Shown here piece by piece: positions 8,056 through 16,007 of a stretch of DNA of 33,266 nucleotides. The translations under genes and the position numbers were made by a program. Within the stretch, counting starts at the first letter, position 1. Each line of letters opens with the position of its first letter. The notes under the pieces are model-generated. The model had not been told where the DNA came from, made no database searches, and saw nothing but the letters and a program-made list of their open reading frames with translations. The stretch is from Nostoc commune NIES-4072 (GTDB taxonomy: Bacteria; Cyanobacteriota; Cyanobacteriia; Cyanobacteriales; Nostocaceae): NCBI RefSeq assembly GCF_003113895.1, contig NZ_BDUD01000001.1:5969537-6002802 (forward strand), in the 5' to 3' direction.

Positions 8056-8730
8056 ATGAAACCTGTTTTGCGTAAAGGTCAACTAACAACATGGAAAGAT
8101 GACAAGGGCTTTGGCTTTATCCGCTCCAGTGATGGCAATCAAGACGTTTTTCTTCATATCACTGCACTCAAAGAAACAAATCATCGTCCCCAAGTTGGTG
8201 ATGTGATTTGCTATCAGCTAACGGTTGATAAAAATGGAAGAGTTCATGCTTGCAACGCCTTTATTGAGGGAGTTGTATCCAAACCTATACTGAAAACCTC
8301 ACCTTCTTCAATAGAGAAAGTAACATTTAAACCTATAGCAAAATATTCTTTAATATTTGAGGTGTTGCTTTTATCATTATTACCAGGTTTAGGAGCAATA
8401 AATTTTGCATTAACGACTTTCAACCCAATCCCTCTGATTCTCTATCCTGTAATGAGTTTTATTACTTTTGTACAGTATGCAGATGATAAATATCGTGCAA
8501 AGCAGGGGCGTTGGAGAATATCAGAAAAGAGATTACATTTATGTGAATTTATGGGTGGATGGTTGGGGGCATTTATCGCCCAACGAAGATTACGCCACAA
8601 AAGTAGCAAGGTTTCATACCAAGTTGTATTTTGGGTAATAGTAGCTATTCACATTGTATTTTGGTTGGATTGGCTTTTCTTTGGGAAACAACTGGTGAGT
8701 TTATTTCTTAGCAGTGTTTTTAGAGGATAG
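8056..8730 (+). CDS. Cold-shock domain and DUF1294 membrane protein
   Basis: Residues about 5-75 are a cold-shock (OB-fold) domain with the RNP1-like KGFGFIRS and RNP2-like DVFLHITAL motifs, which bind single-stranded RNA or DNA. The DUF1294 domain follows at about residues 95-224: hydrophobic segments (SLIFEVLLLSLLPGLG, ILYPVMSFITFVQYADDKY, VVFWVIVAIHIVFWLDWLFF) and the family hallmark DDKYRAKQGRWRISEKRLH with the FMGGWLGAFIAQRRLRHK block. The fusion is well known in bacteria and would place a nucleic-acid-binding domain at the membrane; the function is unknown. Frame intact, ATG start, monocistronic. Confidence 0.9.
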   Translation: MKPVLRKGQLTTWKDDKGFGFIRSSDGNQDVFLHITALKETNHRPQVGDVICYQLTVDKNGRVHACNAFIEGVVSKPILKTSPSSIEKVTFKPIAKYSLIFEVLLLSLLPGLGAINFALTTFNPIPLILYPVMSFITFVQYADDKYRAKQGRWRISEKRLHLCEFMGGWLGAFIAQRRLRHKSSKVSYQVVFWVIVAIHIVFWLDWLFFGKQLVSLFLSSVFRG

Positions 8731-8874
8731 CAAAGAACCCTTGCAAAAAAACTGCTGAGTCGAGATTCTCTGACTGCTTGCTCATTTTTTGAAGAAGTGC
8801 GATCGCATAGAAGATACGCTCAAAATTTTACCTGTTGGTAAAATACTCGTTTAAGACTTTCAGCGATGCGCCGA

Positions 8875-9051
8875 TCAGATATAACCTAGATATTTTGATA
8901 CGCGATACCCAAGCCAAATCCCTACAAGGCCACCAATGACGCTGAAAAAGATTGAGGTGAATGATAGCACAGTTCCACCCCACAACGCAGGGATGTAGCT
9001 ACCAATCGTAGAGCCAACGAACATCCCAATTCCAATGATGAATTTATTCAT
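8875..9051 (-). CDS. 58-residue glycine-rich membrane peptide
   Basis: Translating the minus strand from the ATG at 9051 gives 58 residues beginning MNKFIIGIGMFVGSTIG and ending GYRVSKYLGYI. Two hydrophobic spans with regularly spaced glycines (GIGMFVGSTIGSYIP; FFSVIGGLVGIWLGY) look like a glycine-zipper hairpin in the membrane. The ending GGLVGIWLGYRVSKY is a pattern common in small conserved bacterial membrane proteins. A GAGG motif about 13 bases upstream of the ATG is a weak ribosome-binding site. No precise family or function is recognised. Confidence 0.55.
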   Translation of the reverse strand: MNKFIIGIGMFVGSTIGSYIPALWGGTVLSFTSIFFSVIGGLVGIWLGYRVSKYLGYI

Positions 9052-9334
9052 TCAAAAAAAGCCTCAAAAGTAATAAAAATAAGTCATGCTTGAACTCCTT
9101 TATGACTCAAAATATTGCCTTTTGGGAAAAGATTTATTTAACCCTTTTGGCGGCGTTACTAATTAGGTGTATGAATCTTATTGTAGAGACGCAAAATCAT
9201 TGTGGTAAAAGTGTAAACGCCACCGACACTTGCCTTTCCCGTTAGGAGACGCCGCACGTAGCTTGGCTTTTGAGTAAAGGTACAACTGGGGAAACCCCAG
9301 CAACGCAATGTCATGACACATAGCCTATTCAGAA
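9052..9334. other. Intergenic region with repeat-like hairpins
   Basis: No gene is supported. It contains a perfect hairpin, CTGGGG-AAA-CCCCAG (9286-9300), and a GC-rich stretch, GGAGACGCCGCACGTAGC (9245-9262), that resembles Nostoc small dispersed repeats. The hairpin lies beyond the stop of vapC on the minus strand and could serve as a terminator, although no T-tract follows. Confidence 0.4.
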
Positions 9335-9736
9335 CTACTCAACCCAGTTTTCTAATAGGAGCGTAAGAATACGAGAAAACTCTCGCACATTATTGGTGAC
9401 GAGGGTAACTCCTAAACTCAGCGCATGAGAAGCAATCAGCATATCCATTGCACCAATCATAAGTCCTCTCTTTTCTAGATTGCTTCTGATACTGCCGTAA
9501 ATTGTCGCAGATGCTTGATTGAATTCGACAATTTCTAGAGGTAGCAGAAATTGCAGCAGGGCGGTGCGGTTTTTCTGTTGCTGTTGGCTTTTGGCGACTC
9601 CATATTCGAGTTCGGCAACGGTGATGGAGGAGATACCAACATCAGAAATATTAAGGGTTTGAAATTTATCCAGTACTTTTTGGGGTTTTCGCTTGATGAG
9701 GTAAATACAGATGTTCGTATCAAGCAGGTATCGCAT
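9335..9736 (-). CDS. vapC: VapC-like PIN-domain ribonuclease toxin
   Basis: A 133-residue PIN domain. The N-terminal MRYLLDTNICIYLIK carries the first catalytic Asp, VAELEYGVAKS the conserved Glu, and GAMDMLIASHALSLGVTLVTNN the central Asp residues with the closing TNN motif. Such proteins are Mg-dependent RNases held inactive by a VapB partner. The gene starts at the base immediately after the antitoxin stop, so the pair is one operon and probably translationally coupled. Length normal, all catalytic positions present. The tail (FSRILTLLLENWVE) is slightly unlike the usual FxRIPGLxxENW but conserved in outline. Confidence 0.92.
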   Translation of the reverse strand: MRYLLDTNICIYLIKRKPQKVLDKFQTLNISDVGISSITVAELEYGVAKSQQQQKNRTALLQFLLPLEIVEFNQASATIYGSIRSNLEKRGLMIGAMDMLIASHALSLGVTLVTNNVREFSRILTLLLENWVE

Positions 9737-9964
9737 TTAAAAACTTTCTCTAGTGTCAATAACTGGCTGATCTCTAGTAGTCATGAAGTCATCAGAAAAA
9801 TTGTCTAGACTATCAATGAGGGATTCCCAAGGGTTATCTTTGGCAATCAGGACAATGGCGTTACCAATTTTTTTGATATAAACTTCAGTCCCAGTAAGTT
9901 GAAAGTCTTCGGGTAAAATAACGATTTGGTGAGTGCCATCAGTGGTGAGTTTAGCAGTGTTCAT
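9737..9964 (-). CDS. vapB: VapB-like antitoxin (AbrB/SpoVT-type N-terminus)
   Basis: A 75-residue partner of the adjoining PIN toxin. The N-terminal half (MNTAKLTTDGTHQIVILPE, then VYIKKIGNAIVLIAKDNPW) is the swapped-hairpin AbrB/MraZ-type DNA-binding fold seen in VapB proteins. The acidic C-terminal tail (SLIDSLDNFSDDF and beyond) is the segment that normally wraps the toxin. The stop is directly followed by the vapC start. The antitoxin or the complex is expected to repress this operon; I cannot define the operator. Confidence 0.88.
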   Translation of the reverse strand: MNTAKLTTDGTHQIVILPEDFQLTGTEVYIKKIGNAIVLIAKDNPWESLIDSLDNFSDDFMTTRDQPVIDTRESF

Positions 9965-10086
9965 GGTAGTGTTTAAGGATTATTAATACAGAAACCAAAA
10001 CATGGGTTATGTTGCTGATATTGAATATCTACAGGATAGGTAGGATCGCTATGATTAAAGCAGCATTCAATGATATCGGAATCTTT
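9965..10086. other. Upstream region of the vapBC pair
   Basis: AT-rich sequence that should contain the vapBC promoter and operator; no clear palindrome is assigned. Confidence 0.35.
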
Positions 10087-10320
10087 TTATTCACTTAAAT
10101 TAAGTAAGTGCAAATTGCTTGCTCTATATCCGTTACCATATATTCTTAATTCAAACTTTACTAGTGTTCCTTCTTTTAAATCAGATTCTGAACAATATAT
10201 TTCTGTTCTATGCACCCATATATCACCTTTTCCCTGACATTCTACAAATCCATAATCATTTATTTGACCTGTTTGATTGTTGAAACCACCAAACCATTTA
10301 ATTTTGCCAACTTCTTTAAA
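10087..10320 (-). pseudogene. Cold-shock-like domain fragment lacking a start
   Basis: The minus strand is open for 78 codons. It encodes an OB-fold, cold-shock-like domain: KIKWFGGFNNQTGQINDYGF, then DIWVHRTEI, then GTLVKFELRIYGNGYRASNL. The KWF and YGFV elements correspond to RNP-type motifs, with the His of DIWVH in the usual place. There is no ATG, GTG or TTG in frame ahead of the domain: a TAA stop lies one codon upstream of the open frame. The piece therefore looks like the 3' end of a gene that lost its 5' part, or whose start was lost by frameshift. Domain recognition is confident; that it is non-functional is an inference. Confidence 0.6.
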
Positions 10321-10416
10321 TTACTTCACCACCCCAATTTCTCTCATCGCGCACCGGTGTTTAGCTAGTTTATACAGCTAGTATTCCCACAGGTATGCGA
10401 TGATGTCACATTTGAT

Positions 10417-11586
10417 TTAACGTTTAACTAAAGATAAATCCGGTGCTAGCCTTTGCAAAACTTGCTTCAATACCATAACTGTCCAATCTATATCAGCTTC
10501 AGTCGTATCACGCCCCAACGTGATGCGAATTCCCCCCAAGGCAGCTTTTTCTGAATAACCCATCGCTAACAATATCGGACTAGGGCTAAGTTTACCACTG
10601 TGACAGGCAGCACCAGCACTGATGCCGATGCCAGCAAGGTTCAGCTGTCGTACCAAGGTTTTACCGCTAAGTTTTTCCCCATCGGCGTATTCTAAGCACA
10701 TACTGATATGGTGAGGTAAACGATCGCAGCTATCCCCTGTAGCAATTAAACCAGGAATTTCAGCTAGTTGGGCAAAGGCGCGATCGCGTAACTCAATTAA
10801 CCGTGGTGTTTCTGTAGCCAATTCTTCGGCTGCTAATTCTGCTGCTACACCAAACCCTGCTATTATCGGTACTGCTTGCGTACCAGAACGCAGTCCCATT
10901 TCTTGTCCACCACCACCCAGTAAGGGCATCAATTCCACACCAGGACGCAGATATAGCGCCCCTACACCTTGCGGCCCATATATTTTATGGCTGGAAAGGC
11001 TAAGTAAGTCTACGGGTAGTTGTTGCACATCTATGGGTAAGCGTCCCGCAGCTTGGACTGCATCGGTATGGAACAAAGCACCATGCGATCGCACAATCTT
11101 ACTTAGTTCTGCGATCGGTTGCACAGTTCCAACTTCACTTTGACCGTAAATGATAGAAACTAAAACTGTGTTATGTCGCAACGCCGCCTTTAAATCTAGG
11201 GGATTAACTCTACCTTTAACATCTACAGACAAGCGCGTAACTTCCCAACCCCACATTTCTAGCAACTTTACTGTTTCAGAAATTGCGGAATGCTCCACGC
11301 TAGAGATAATTATATGTTGAGGAACAGCATACAACCGAGCTACACCCATAATCGCCAGATTATTTGCTTCGGTACCACCAGAAGTAAAGATTATTGATGC
11401 TGGATCGACAGCGTTAATTAATCCAGCAACTTGGACTCTGGCTTGTTCCACAACCGTTGCAGCCCTTTGCCCCCACTCATGTAAGCTGGAAGGATTGCCC
11501 CACTGTTCGGTGAGGACTGTTTGCATAACTGCGATCGCTTCTTTTCGAGTGGGAGTAGTGGCGCTGTAATCTAGATAAATTTGCAT
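10417..11586 (-). CDS. Cysteine desulfurase, NifS/IscS family (PLP-dependent)
   Basis: This is a fold-type I aminotransferase-like enzyme that removes sulfur from L-cysteine to supply Fe-S clusters and other thio-cofactors. Seen in order: the N-terminal IYLDYSATTPTRKEA, the glycine loop FTSGGTEANNLAI, the His of SSVEHSAISE, the DAVQAAGR cofactor-binding Asp, the PLP lysine in SLSSHKIYGPQGVGALY, and the persulfide-forming Cys in ISAGAACHSG. The frame extends to 11661, but those residues (STQTVYADKISSLLPTC) are not part of the family, so I start at ATG 11586 (MQIYLDYS). There are no nif, isc or suf genes nearby, so I do not assign nifS or iscS specifically. About 389 residues, typical. Confidence 0.93.
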   Translation of the reverse strand: MQIYLDYSATTPTRKEAIAVMQTVLTEQWGNPSSLHEWGQRAATVVEQARVQVAGLINAVDPASIIFTSGGTEANNLAIMGVARLYAVPQHIIISSVEHSAISETVKLLEMWGWEVTRLSVDVKGRVNPLDLKAALRHNTVLVSIIYGQSEVGTVQPIAELSKIVRSHGALFHTDAVQAAGRLPIDVQQLPVDLLSLSSHKIYGPQGVGALYLRPGVELMPLLGGGGQEMGLRSGTQAVPIIAGFGVAAELAAEELATETPRLIELRDRAFAQLAEIPGLIATGDSCDRLPHHISMCLEYADGEKLSGKTLVRQLNLAGIGISAGAACHSGKLSPSPILLAMGYSEKAALGGIRITLGRDTTEADIDWTVMVLKQVLQRLAPDLSLVKR

Positions 11587-11800
11587 ATAACCGATAATGG
11601 TGAGAACACACGTTGGTAGTAGGCTGCTGATTTTGTCAGCGTATACAGTTTGAGTGGACAAATCCTGAAAAAATCTCTGTAATGCCTCTAACAGTGGATT
11701 TTTCCTTTTACTTGGAAAGTTATTTTTCTACTTAATTCAGAAGAGAAAATTTTGGGAATGATAAATATGTCCACTCCCAATCCACTTTTAACAGATTACA

Positions 11801-13432
11801 GTGCAACTTATCTCTAAACGAAGATATTTTTTATATATCTTTTTACTGATATTTCCCCTTGCTGCTTGTCAACGAGTCCAGTCTTTCAATCAGCGTCTAC
11901 AACCTTTACCACAAGATCCGTTAGTTCAAGTTTACTTTAACCATTCGGAGTCTTCAGAATACAAAGAATCTTACCGCCAGCAAACTCGCCTTGGGGATGA
12001 TTTAGAAAAACAGATTGTCGATGTTATTACACAAGCTAAGTCTACAGTAGATGTGGCGGTGCAAGAATTACGTTTACCCAAAGTTGCCCAAGCACTGGCT
12101 GATAGACAAAAAGCCGGGGTAAAAGTTAGGATAATTTTAGAAAATACCTATAGCCGACCTTGGAGCAGCTTAACATCTGCTGAAGTAGGTAAGTTAGATA
12201 AAAGAGAACAGGAACGTTACAACGAATTTCGAAAATTTATCGATATTAACCAAGATAATCAACTCAGTCCAGCAGAAATAAATCAAAGAGATGCTTTGAT
12301 AGTTTTGCAAAATGCCAAAATTCCCTGGATAGATGATCAAGCGGATGGTTCAGCAGGTAGCAGTTTGATGCACCACAAATTTGTGATTGTGGATAATCGC
12401 ATTGTAATTATTACTTCAGCCAATTTTACTTTAAGCGATACCTCTGGTGATTTTACAAATTCTAGCAGTTTAGGTAATGCCAATAACTTATTGCAGATTG
12501 ACAGCGCAGAATTAGCATCTTTATTTACACAAGAGTTTAATGTCATGTGGGGAGATGGCCCAGGAGGTAAGCCGGATAGTCAATTTGGTTTGCAAAAACC
12601 GATGCGTTTACCTAAACAAATAACTTTAGGTGACACCAAAATTACTGTGCAGTTTTCGCCTACTTCTCCAACTCAACCCTGGAGTAACAGTAGTAATGGT
12701 TTAATTGGCAAAACTTTAGATTCAGCAACCAAATCTGTTGATATGGCGTTATTTGTGTTTTCTGATCAGCTTCTTGCCAATATCTTAGAAAAACGTCATC
12801 AACAAAGTGTGCAAATTCGCGCTTTAATTGAACCACAATTTGCCTATCGTCCCTATAGTGAGGCATTGGATATGATGGGGATTGCTCTCAGTAACAAATG
12901 TAAATATGAAATTGATAACCATCCTTGGCAAAATCCAATTACAACCGTAGGTGTACCTGTGTTACCCAAAGGCGATTTATTACATCATAAATTTGGTGTT
13001 ATTGATAATCAAACAGTAATAACAGGTTCTCATAATTGGTCGGATGCTGCCAATAATGGTAATGATGAGACGCTTGTAGTGATTGAAAGTCCCATAGTTG
13101 CTGCCCATTATGTGCGCGAATTTGCTCGTCTTTATGCCAAAGTTAAACCCGGCTTACCACCAGGAATTCAAGAAAAAATTAAAGTAGAACAAACACAGTG
13201 TCCACAGATAAAAAGTTCTTCATCAAGTGAACTACAAGCAATTAAAAAAATAAATATTAACACTGCAAGTTTAGAAGAATTAAGAACTCTTCCTGGTGTG
13301 GGTAAGAAGTTAGCACAACGAATAATTATTAGCCGTCACCAGCAAAAATTTACATCTTTACAAGACTTGGAAAGAGTTCCAGGAGTGAGTGCTAGAACTG
13401 TACAAAAATGGAGCGATAGCTTGATTTGGTAG
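11801..13432 (+). CDS. Phospholipase D-like lipoprotein with EF-hand loop and C-terminal helix-hairpin-helix
   Basis: The N-terminus (SKRRYFLYIFLLIFPLAAC) is a lipoprotein signal peptide with the lipobox LAAC, so the protein should be anchored outside the inner membrane. Two PLD domains follow, each with an HxK(x4)D-type site: HHKFVIVDN with SANFT near residue 190, and HHKFGVIDN with GSHNW near residue 394. Between the first PLD strands and its HKD site, near residue 147, lies a 12-residue loop, DINQDNQLSPAE, matching the EF-hand calcium pattern. After a linker, residues about 483-543 form two helix-hairpin-helix motifs of the ComEA type (NINTASLEELRTLPGVGKKL; SLQDLERVPGVSARTV), which bind DNA. 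Together these suggest an extracytoplasmic nuclease or DNA-handling phosphodiesterase. Start is GTG. Confidence 0.88.
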   Translation: MQLISKRRYFLYIFLLIFPLAACQRVQSFNQRLQPLPQDPLVQVYFNHSESSEYKESYRQQTRLGDDLEKQIVDVITQAKSTVDVAVQELRLPKVAQALADRQKAGVKVRIILENTYSRPWSSLTSAEVGKLDKREQERYNEFRKFIDINQDNQLSPAEINQRDALIVLQNAKIPWIDDQADGSAGSSLMHHKFVIVDNRIVIITSANFTLSDTSGDFTNSSSLGNANNLLQIDSAELASLFTQEFNVMWGDGPGGKPDSQFGLQKPMRLPKQITLGDTKITVQFSPTSPTQPWSNSSNGLIGKTLDSATKSVDMALFVFSDQLLANILEKRHQQSVQIRALIEPQFAYRPYSEALDMMGIALSNKCKYEIDNHPWQNPITTVGVPVLPKGDLLHHKFGVIDNQTVITGSHNWSDAANNGNDETLVVIESPIVAAHYVREFARLYAKVKPGLPPGIQEKIKVEQTQCPQIKSSSSSELQAIKKININTASLEELRTLPGVGKKLAQRIIISRHQQKFTSLQDLERVPGVSARTVQKWSDSLIW

Positions 13433-13455
13433 GGACGCACAGATGTGCGTCCCTA
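13430..13455. terminator. Perfect 11-bp inverted repeat at the PLD gene stop codon
   Basis: TAGGGACGCAC-AGAT-GTGCGTCCCTA begins with the TAG stop codon of the PLD gene and lies between it and the convergent glycosyltransferase gene. The stem is strong but has no T-tract, so it could act as a bidirectional transcription barrier or be a dispersed palindromic repeat; this sequence is common between cyanobacterial genes. Confidence 0.65.
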
Positions 13456-13509
13456 CATGATTTGTATTCTATTTAGTTAAAAACATGTAATATTACACAA
13501 ATACGATAT

Positions 13510-14595
13510 TTAAGTGCGATCGCTACCTAAACTAATCAAACTGCGGAAACGCCCATTCTGAGAAAATCGTTTTGCTATTATTTGTTGATAAACCGCCTCA
13601 TAGCCATCAGTCATTTGCTCAACGCTGAAACAGTCTTGGACATACTGGCGACAGGCGTAGCGGTCTAACTCGCTTACTCGATCAAGGGCACTGATGCATT
13701 CTTGAATATTATTGCAGAGGAAACCCGTCTTGCCGTGAGAAATTACCTCTTCAGTAGAACCCAATTTCATCGCAATCACTGGCGTACCCGAAGCCATTGA
13801 CTCCACCATCACCAATCCAAAGGGTTCTCGCCAAGTGATGGGGAATAGAGTTGCAACAGCACCTCCCATAAGGGCATTTTTTTGAGCATGGTTAGCTTCA
13901 CCCAAATACTCAATTTGCTTCCCGTCAATGTGCGGTTTGATTTTCTTCTCAAAGTATTCCCCATCAATGGCATCAATCTTACCTGCCATTTTCAAACGCC
14001 AACCACCAAATTTTGCAATTTCTATTGCTAAGTGTACTCCCTTCTCAGGAGACATCCGACCTAAAAAGGCTAAGTAGGGCGGATCTTCTGGTTTGGCGTG
14101 AAAATTATAACTGCTGACATCAATTCCGTTGTAGACCGTTGCTAGATAGTTCAATCCTAACCTTGGTTCTCGTTGTGAATTGGAAATACTAACGTAGGGT
14201 TGTTTTTTCCCAAAACTAAACATCTTTTCGTTTTCAGGCGTAAAAGTACCGTGCAACGTGTGAACTGTTGGGGTTGTAACGAGATTCGTGTAGGACAGTG
14301 CCCCACATCCCACATGGGAGTGAATAATATCAAATTCTTCTGCACGTTCATAAACCGAAGCTAGATTCAGCATTTCGTAAACGCTGTAATCTTTAATAGT
14401 GCTATCGTGTCTTAGGGCACGGGGATGAACTGACACTAGTTTTGCCAGACTGATAGAATCGCCTGATGCAAATAAAGTTACTTCGTGTCCGCGTCGAACT
14501 AATTCATCGGTCAGTAACCCCACTACTAACTCTGTACCACCATAAGCTGGAGGTGGAACTCTCTCCCACAGTGGGGCTACTTGAGCTATTCGCAT
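13510..14595 (-). CDS. Glycosyltransferase family 4 (GT-B fold)
   Basis: A 361-residue retaining glycosyltransferase. The N-terminal domain has the acceptor-side signature MRIAQVAPLW...PPPAYGGTELVVGLL and the DIIHSH segment. The C-terminal domain has the nucleotide-sugar signature YLAFLGRMSPEKGVHLAIE and the EX7E-type motif EPFGLVMVESMASGTPVIA. Donor and acceptor are not predictable; relatives act on polysaccharides, glycolipids or small sugars. GTG 14598 and ATG 14595 are adjacent. A full AGGAGG (14602-14607) sits six bases before the ATG and only three before the GTG, so ATG 14595 is chosen. It is monocistronic and convergent with the PLD gene. Confidence 0.93.
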   Translation of the reverse strand: MRIAQVAPLWERVPPPAYGGTELVVGLLTDELVRRGHEVTLFASGDSISLAKLVSVHPRALRHDSTIKDYSVYEMLNLASVYERAEEFDIIHSHVGCGALSYTNLVTTPTVHTLHGTFTPENEKMFSFGKKQPYVSISNSQREPRLGLNYLATVYNGIDVSSYNFHAKPEDPPYLAFLGRMSPEKGVHLAIEIAKFGGWRLKMAGKIDAIDGEYFEKKIKPHIDGKQIEYLGEANHAQKNALMGGAVATLFPITWREPFGLVMVESMASGTPVIAMKLGSTEEVISHGKTGFLCNNIQECISALDRVSELDRYACRQYVQDCFSVEQMTDGYEAVYQQIIAKRFSQNGRFRSLISLGSDRT

Positions 14596-14601
14596 CACAA
14601 A

Positions 14602-14607
14602 CCTCCT
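14602..14607 (-). promoter_or_regulatory. Shine-Dalgarno site of the glycosyltransferase gene
   Basis: AGGAGG on the minus strand, six bases from ATG 14595. It is unusually strong for this window and decides the start. Confidence 0.75.
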
Positions 14608-15197
14608 AACAAATAAAACTTGAATTAAAAGTTTTTCTTTCTGTTGTTCTAGTGCTTGTAATTAATTCACTTTGCATCCGAAAGGAATTTTAGATACCAA
14701 GCTTTTTAAAACTTCTCTCAAAATCTTATGCCCTTATTTCTATATCCTTCGTCTATCTTTGTACGGAAATTACCCTCTACTAAAGAGGTAAATACATTTT
14801 AATTTATTGATTTTTGGTGATTTGGTAAAATTCTAAGTACAGATTTTTTTATAAATATAAATTTTCTAAAATTGTCAAATTCTAGGTTAAATGGTGATAA
14901 TTAACGAAAATAGTCTACTATTGCCTGTCAATTATCTGATTTTAAAACGTTATTTAAAGCATGAATTGCATAGGCAGTTTTTAGACGGCTTTCCGTACTC
15001 TAAAGAATAACCCGTAGCCACCCAAAGGAAACATTTTCGTAAAGTAGGTATTTTGAAATAAGAAGCGGTGAAGTTGTATTAAGAATTCTATCTAAGCTTT
15101 TAACAGCAGACAAAAGGGAGAAAAAAGAGTTAATTTATTGACTTATTACATTAAATATGATATTTTGTATTGCTATCAATAAAAATCAAATATAAAC
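14608..15197. other. AT-rich intergenic region of about 590 bp
   Basis: It lies between the divergent glycosyltransferase and permease genes. No open frame, RNA gene or repeat is convincing. It presumably carries the promoters of both flanking genes. I looked for a companion ABC-transporter gene or remnant here and saw none. Confidence 0.4.
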
Positions 15198-16007
15198 GTG
15201 AATATCTCTCCTCCTCTCAAAAAACCGCGTGTCTCATGGCAGGCGGTTTTCTCACTGCTGATGTTTGTGTTCATGTACCTACCCATACTGGTACTTAGCT
15301 TTTATAGCTTTAATCAGTCACCTTACAGTGCAACTTGGCAAGGATTCACTCTCGATTGGTATGGCAAGTTATTCAGTGACGATCGCATTTTATCAGCTTT
15401 GCAAAATAGTATGATAGTTGCTGGCTTTGCAGTAGGAATTTCAGCAGTACTGGGAACCTTGATGGCGGTTGGGTTGGCGCGTTACGAATTTCCTGGTAAA
15501 AAATTGTATCAGGGTGTTGCTTACCTACCATTGATTATTCCTGATATTGCGATCGCAGTAGCAACCTTAGTATGTCTAGCAGCCTTTGCCATACCTTTGA
15601 GTTTGTGGACAATAGTTGCAGCCCATATCGTGTTTTGTCTGGCTTACGTCGGACTTGTGGTTGGTTCACGACTGAGCAATTTAGATCCTCACTTAGAAGA
15701 AGCAGCACTAGATTTAGGCGCTACACCAACGCAAGCTTTTATTAAAGTATTATTACCTCAATTAATGCCTGGTATTGTAGCTGGTTGTCTCTTGGCCTTT
15801 GTTCTCAGTTTAGATGACTTTCTCATTGCCAGTTTTACTGCTGGTAGCGGTTATAACACCCTGCCAATGGAAATTTTTAGTCGGATTAGAACCGGAGTCA
15901 AACCTGATATTAACGCATTGAGTGTGATGTTGATTACAGTATCTGCGATCGCTGCTCTTGTAGCTGAATTAATTCGCATTTCTGGAGAGAATAAAAATTT
16001 CAAATAA
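15198..16007 (+). CDS. potC: ABC transporter permease, PotC type (spermidine/putrescine)
   Basis: A 269-residue permease with six predicted membrane helices (first at FSLLMFVFMYLPILVLSFYS, last at INALSVMLITVSAIAALVAEL). The permease EAA loop is present as EEAALDLGATPTQAFIKVLL, which contacts the ATPase. The sequence matches the PotC/PotI subgroup, including LSLDDFLIASFTAGSG near the C-terminus. Such subunits need PotA, PotB and PotD partners to import polyamines, and none is in this window, so its partners must be encoded elsewhere. It starts at GTG 15198; no good Shine-Dalgarno site is visible. Substrate assignment is by family only. Confidence 0.88.
   Translation: MNISPPLKKPRVSWQAVFSLLMFVFMYLPILVLSFYSFNQSPYSATWQGFTLDWYGKLFSDDRILSALQNSMIVAGFAVGISAVLGTLMAVGLARYEFPGKKLYQGVAYLPLIIPDIAIAVATLVCLAAFAIPLSLWTIVAAHIVFCLAYVGLVVGSRLSNLDPHLEEAALDLGATPTQAFIKVLLPQLMPGIVAGCLLAFVLSLDDFLIASFTAGSGYNTLPMEIFSRIRTGVKPDINALSVMLITVSAIAALVAELIRISGENKNFK

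Noticed and set aside
9103..9246. Plus-strand frame of 47 codons starting MTQNIAFWEKIYLTLLAALLI
   Set aside because: There is no ribosome-binding site, and the second half is composed of repeat-like sequence; the hydrophobic start alone is not enough.
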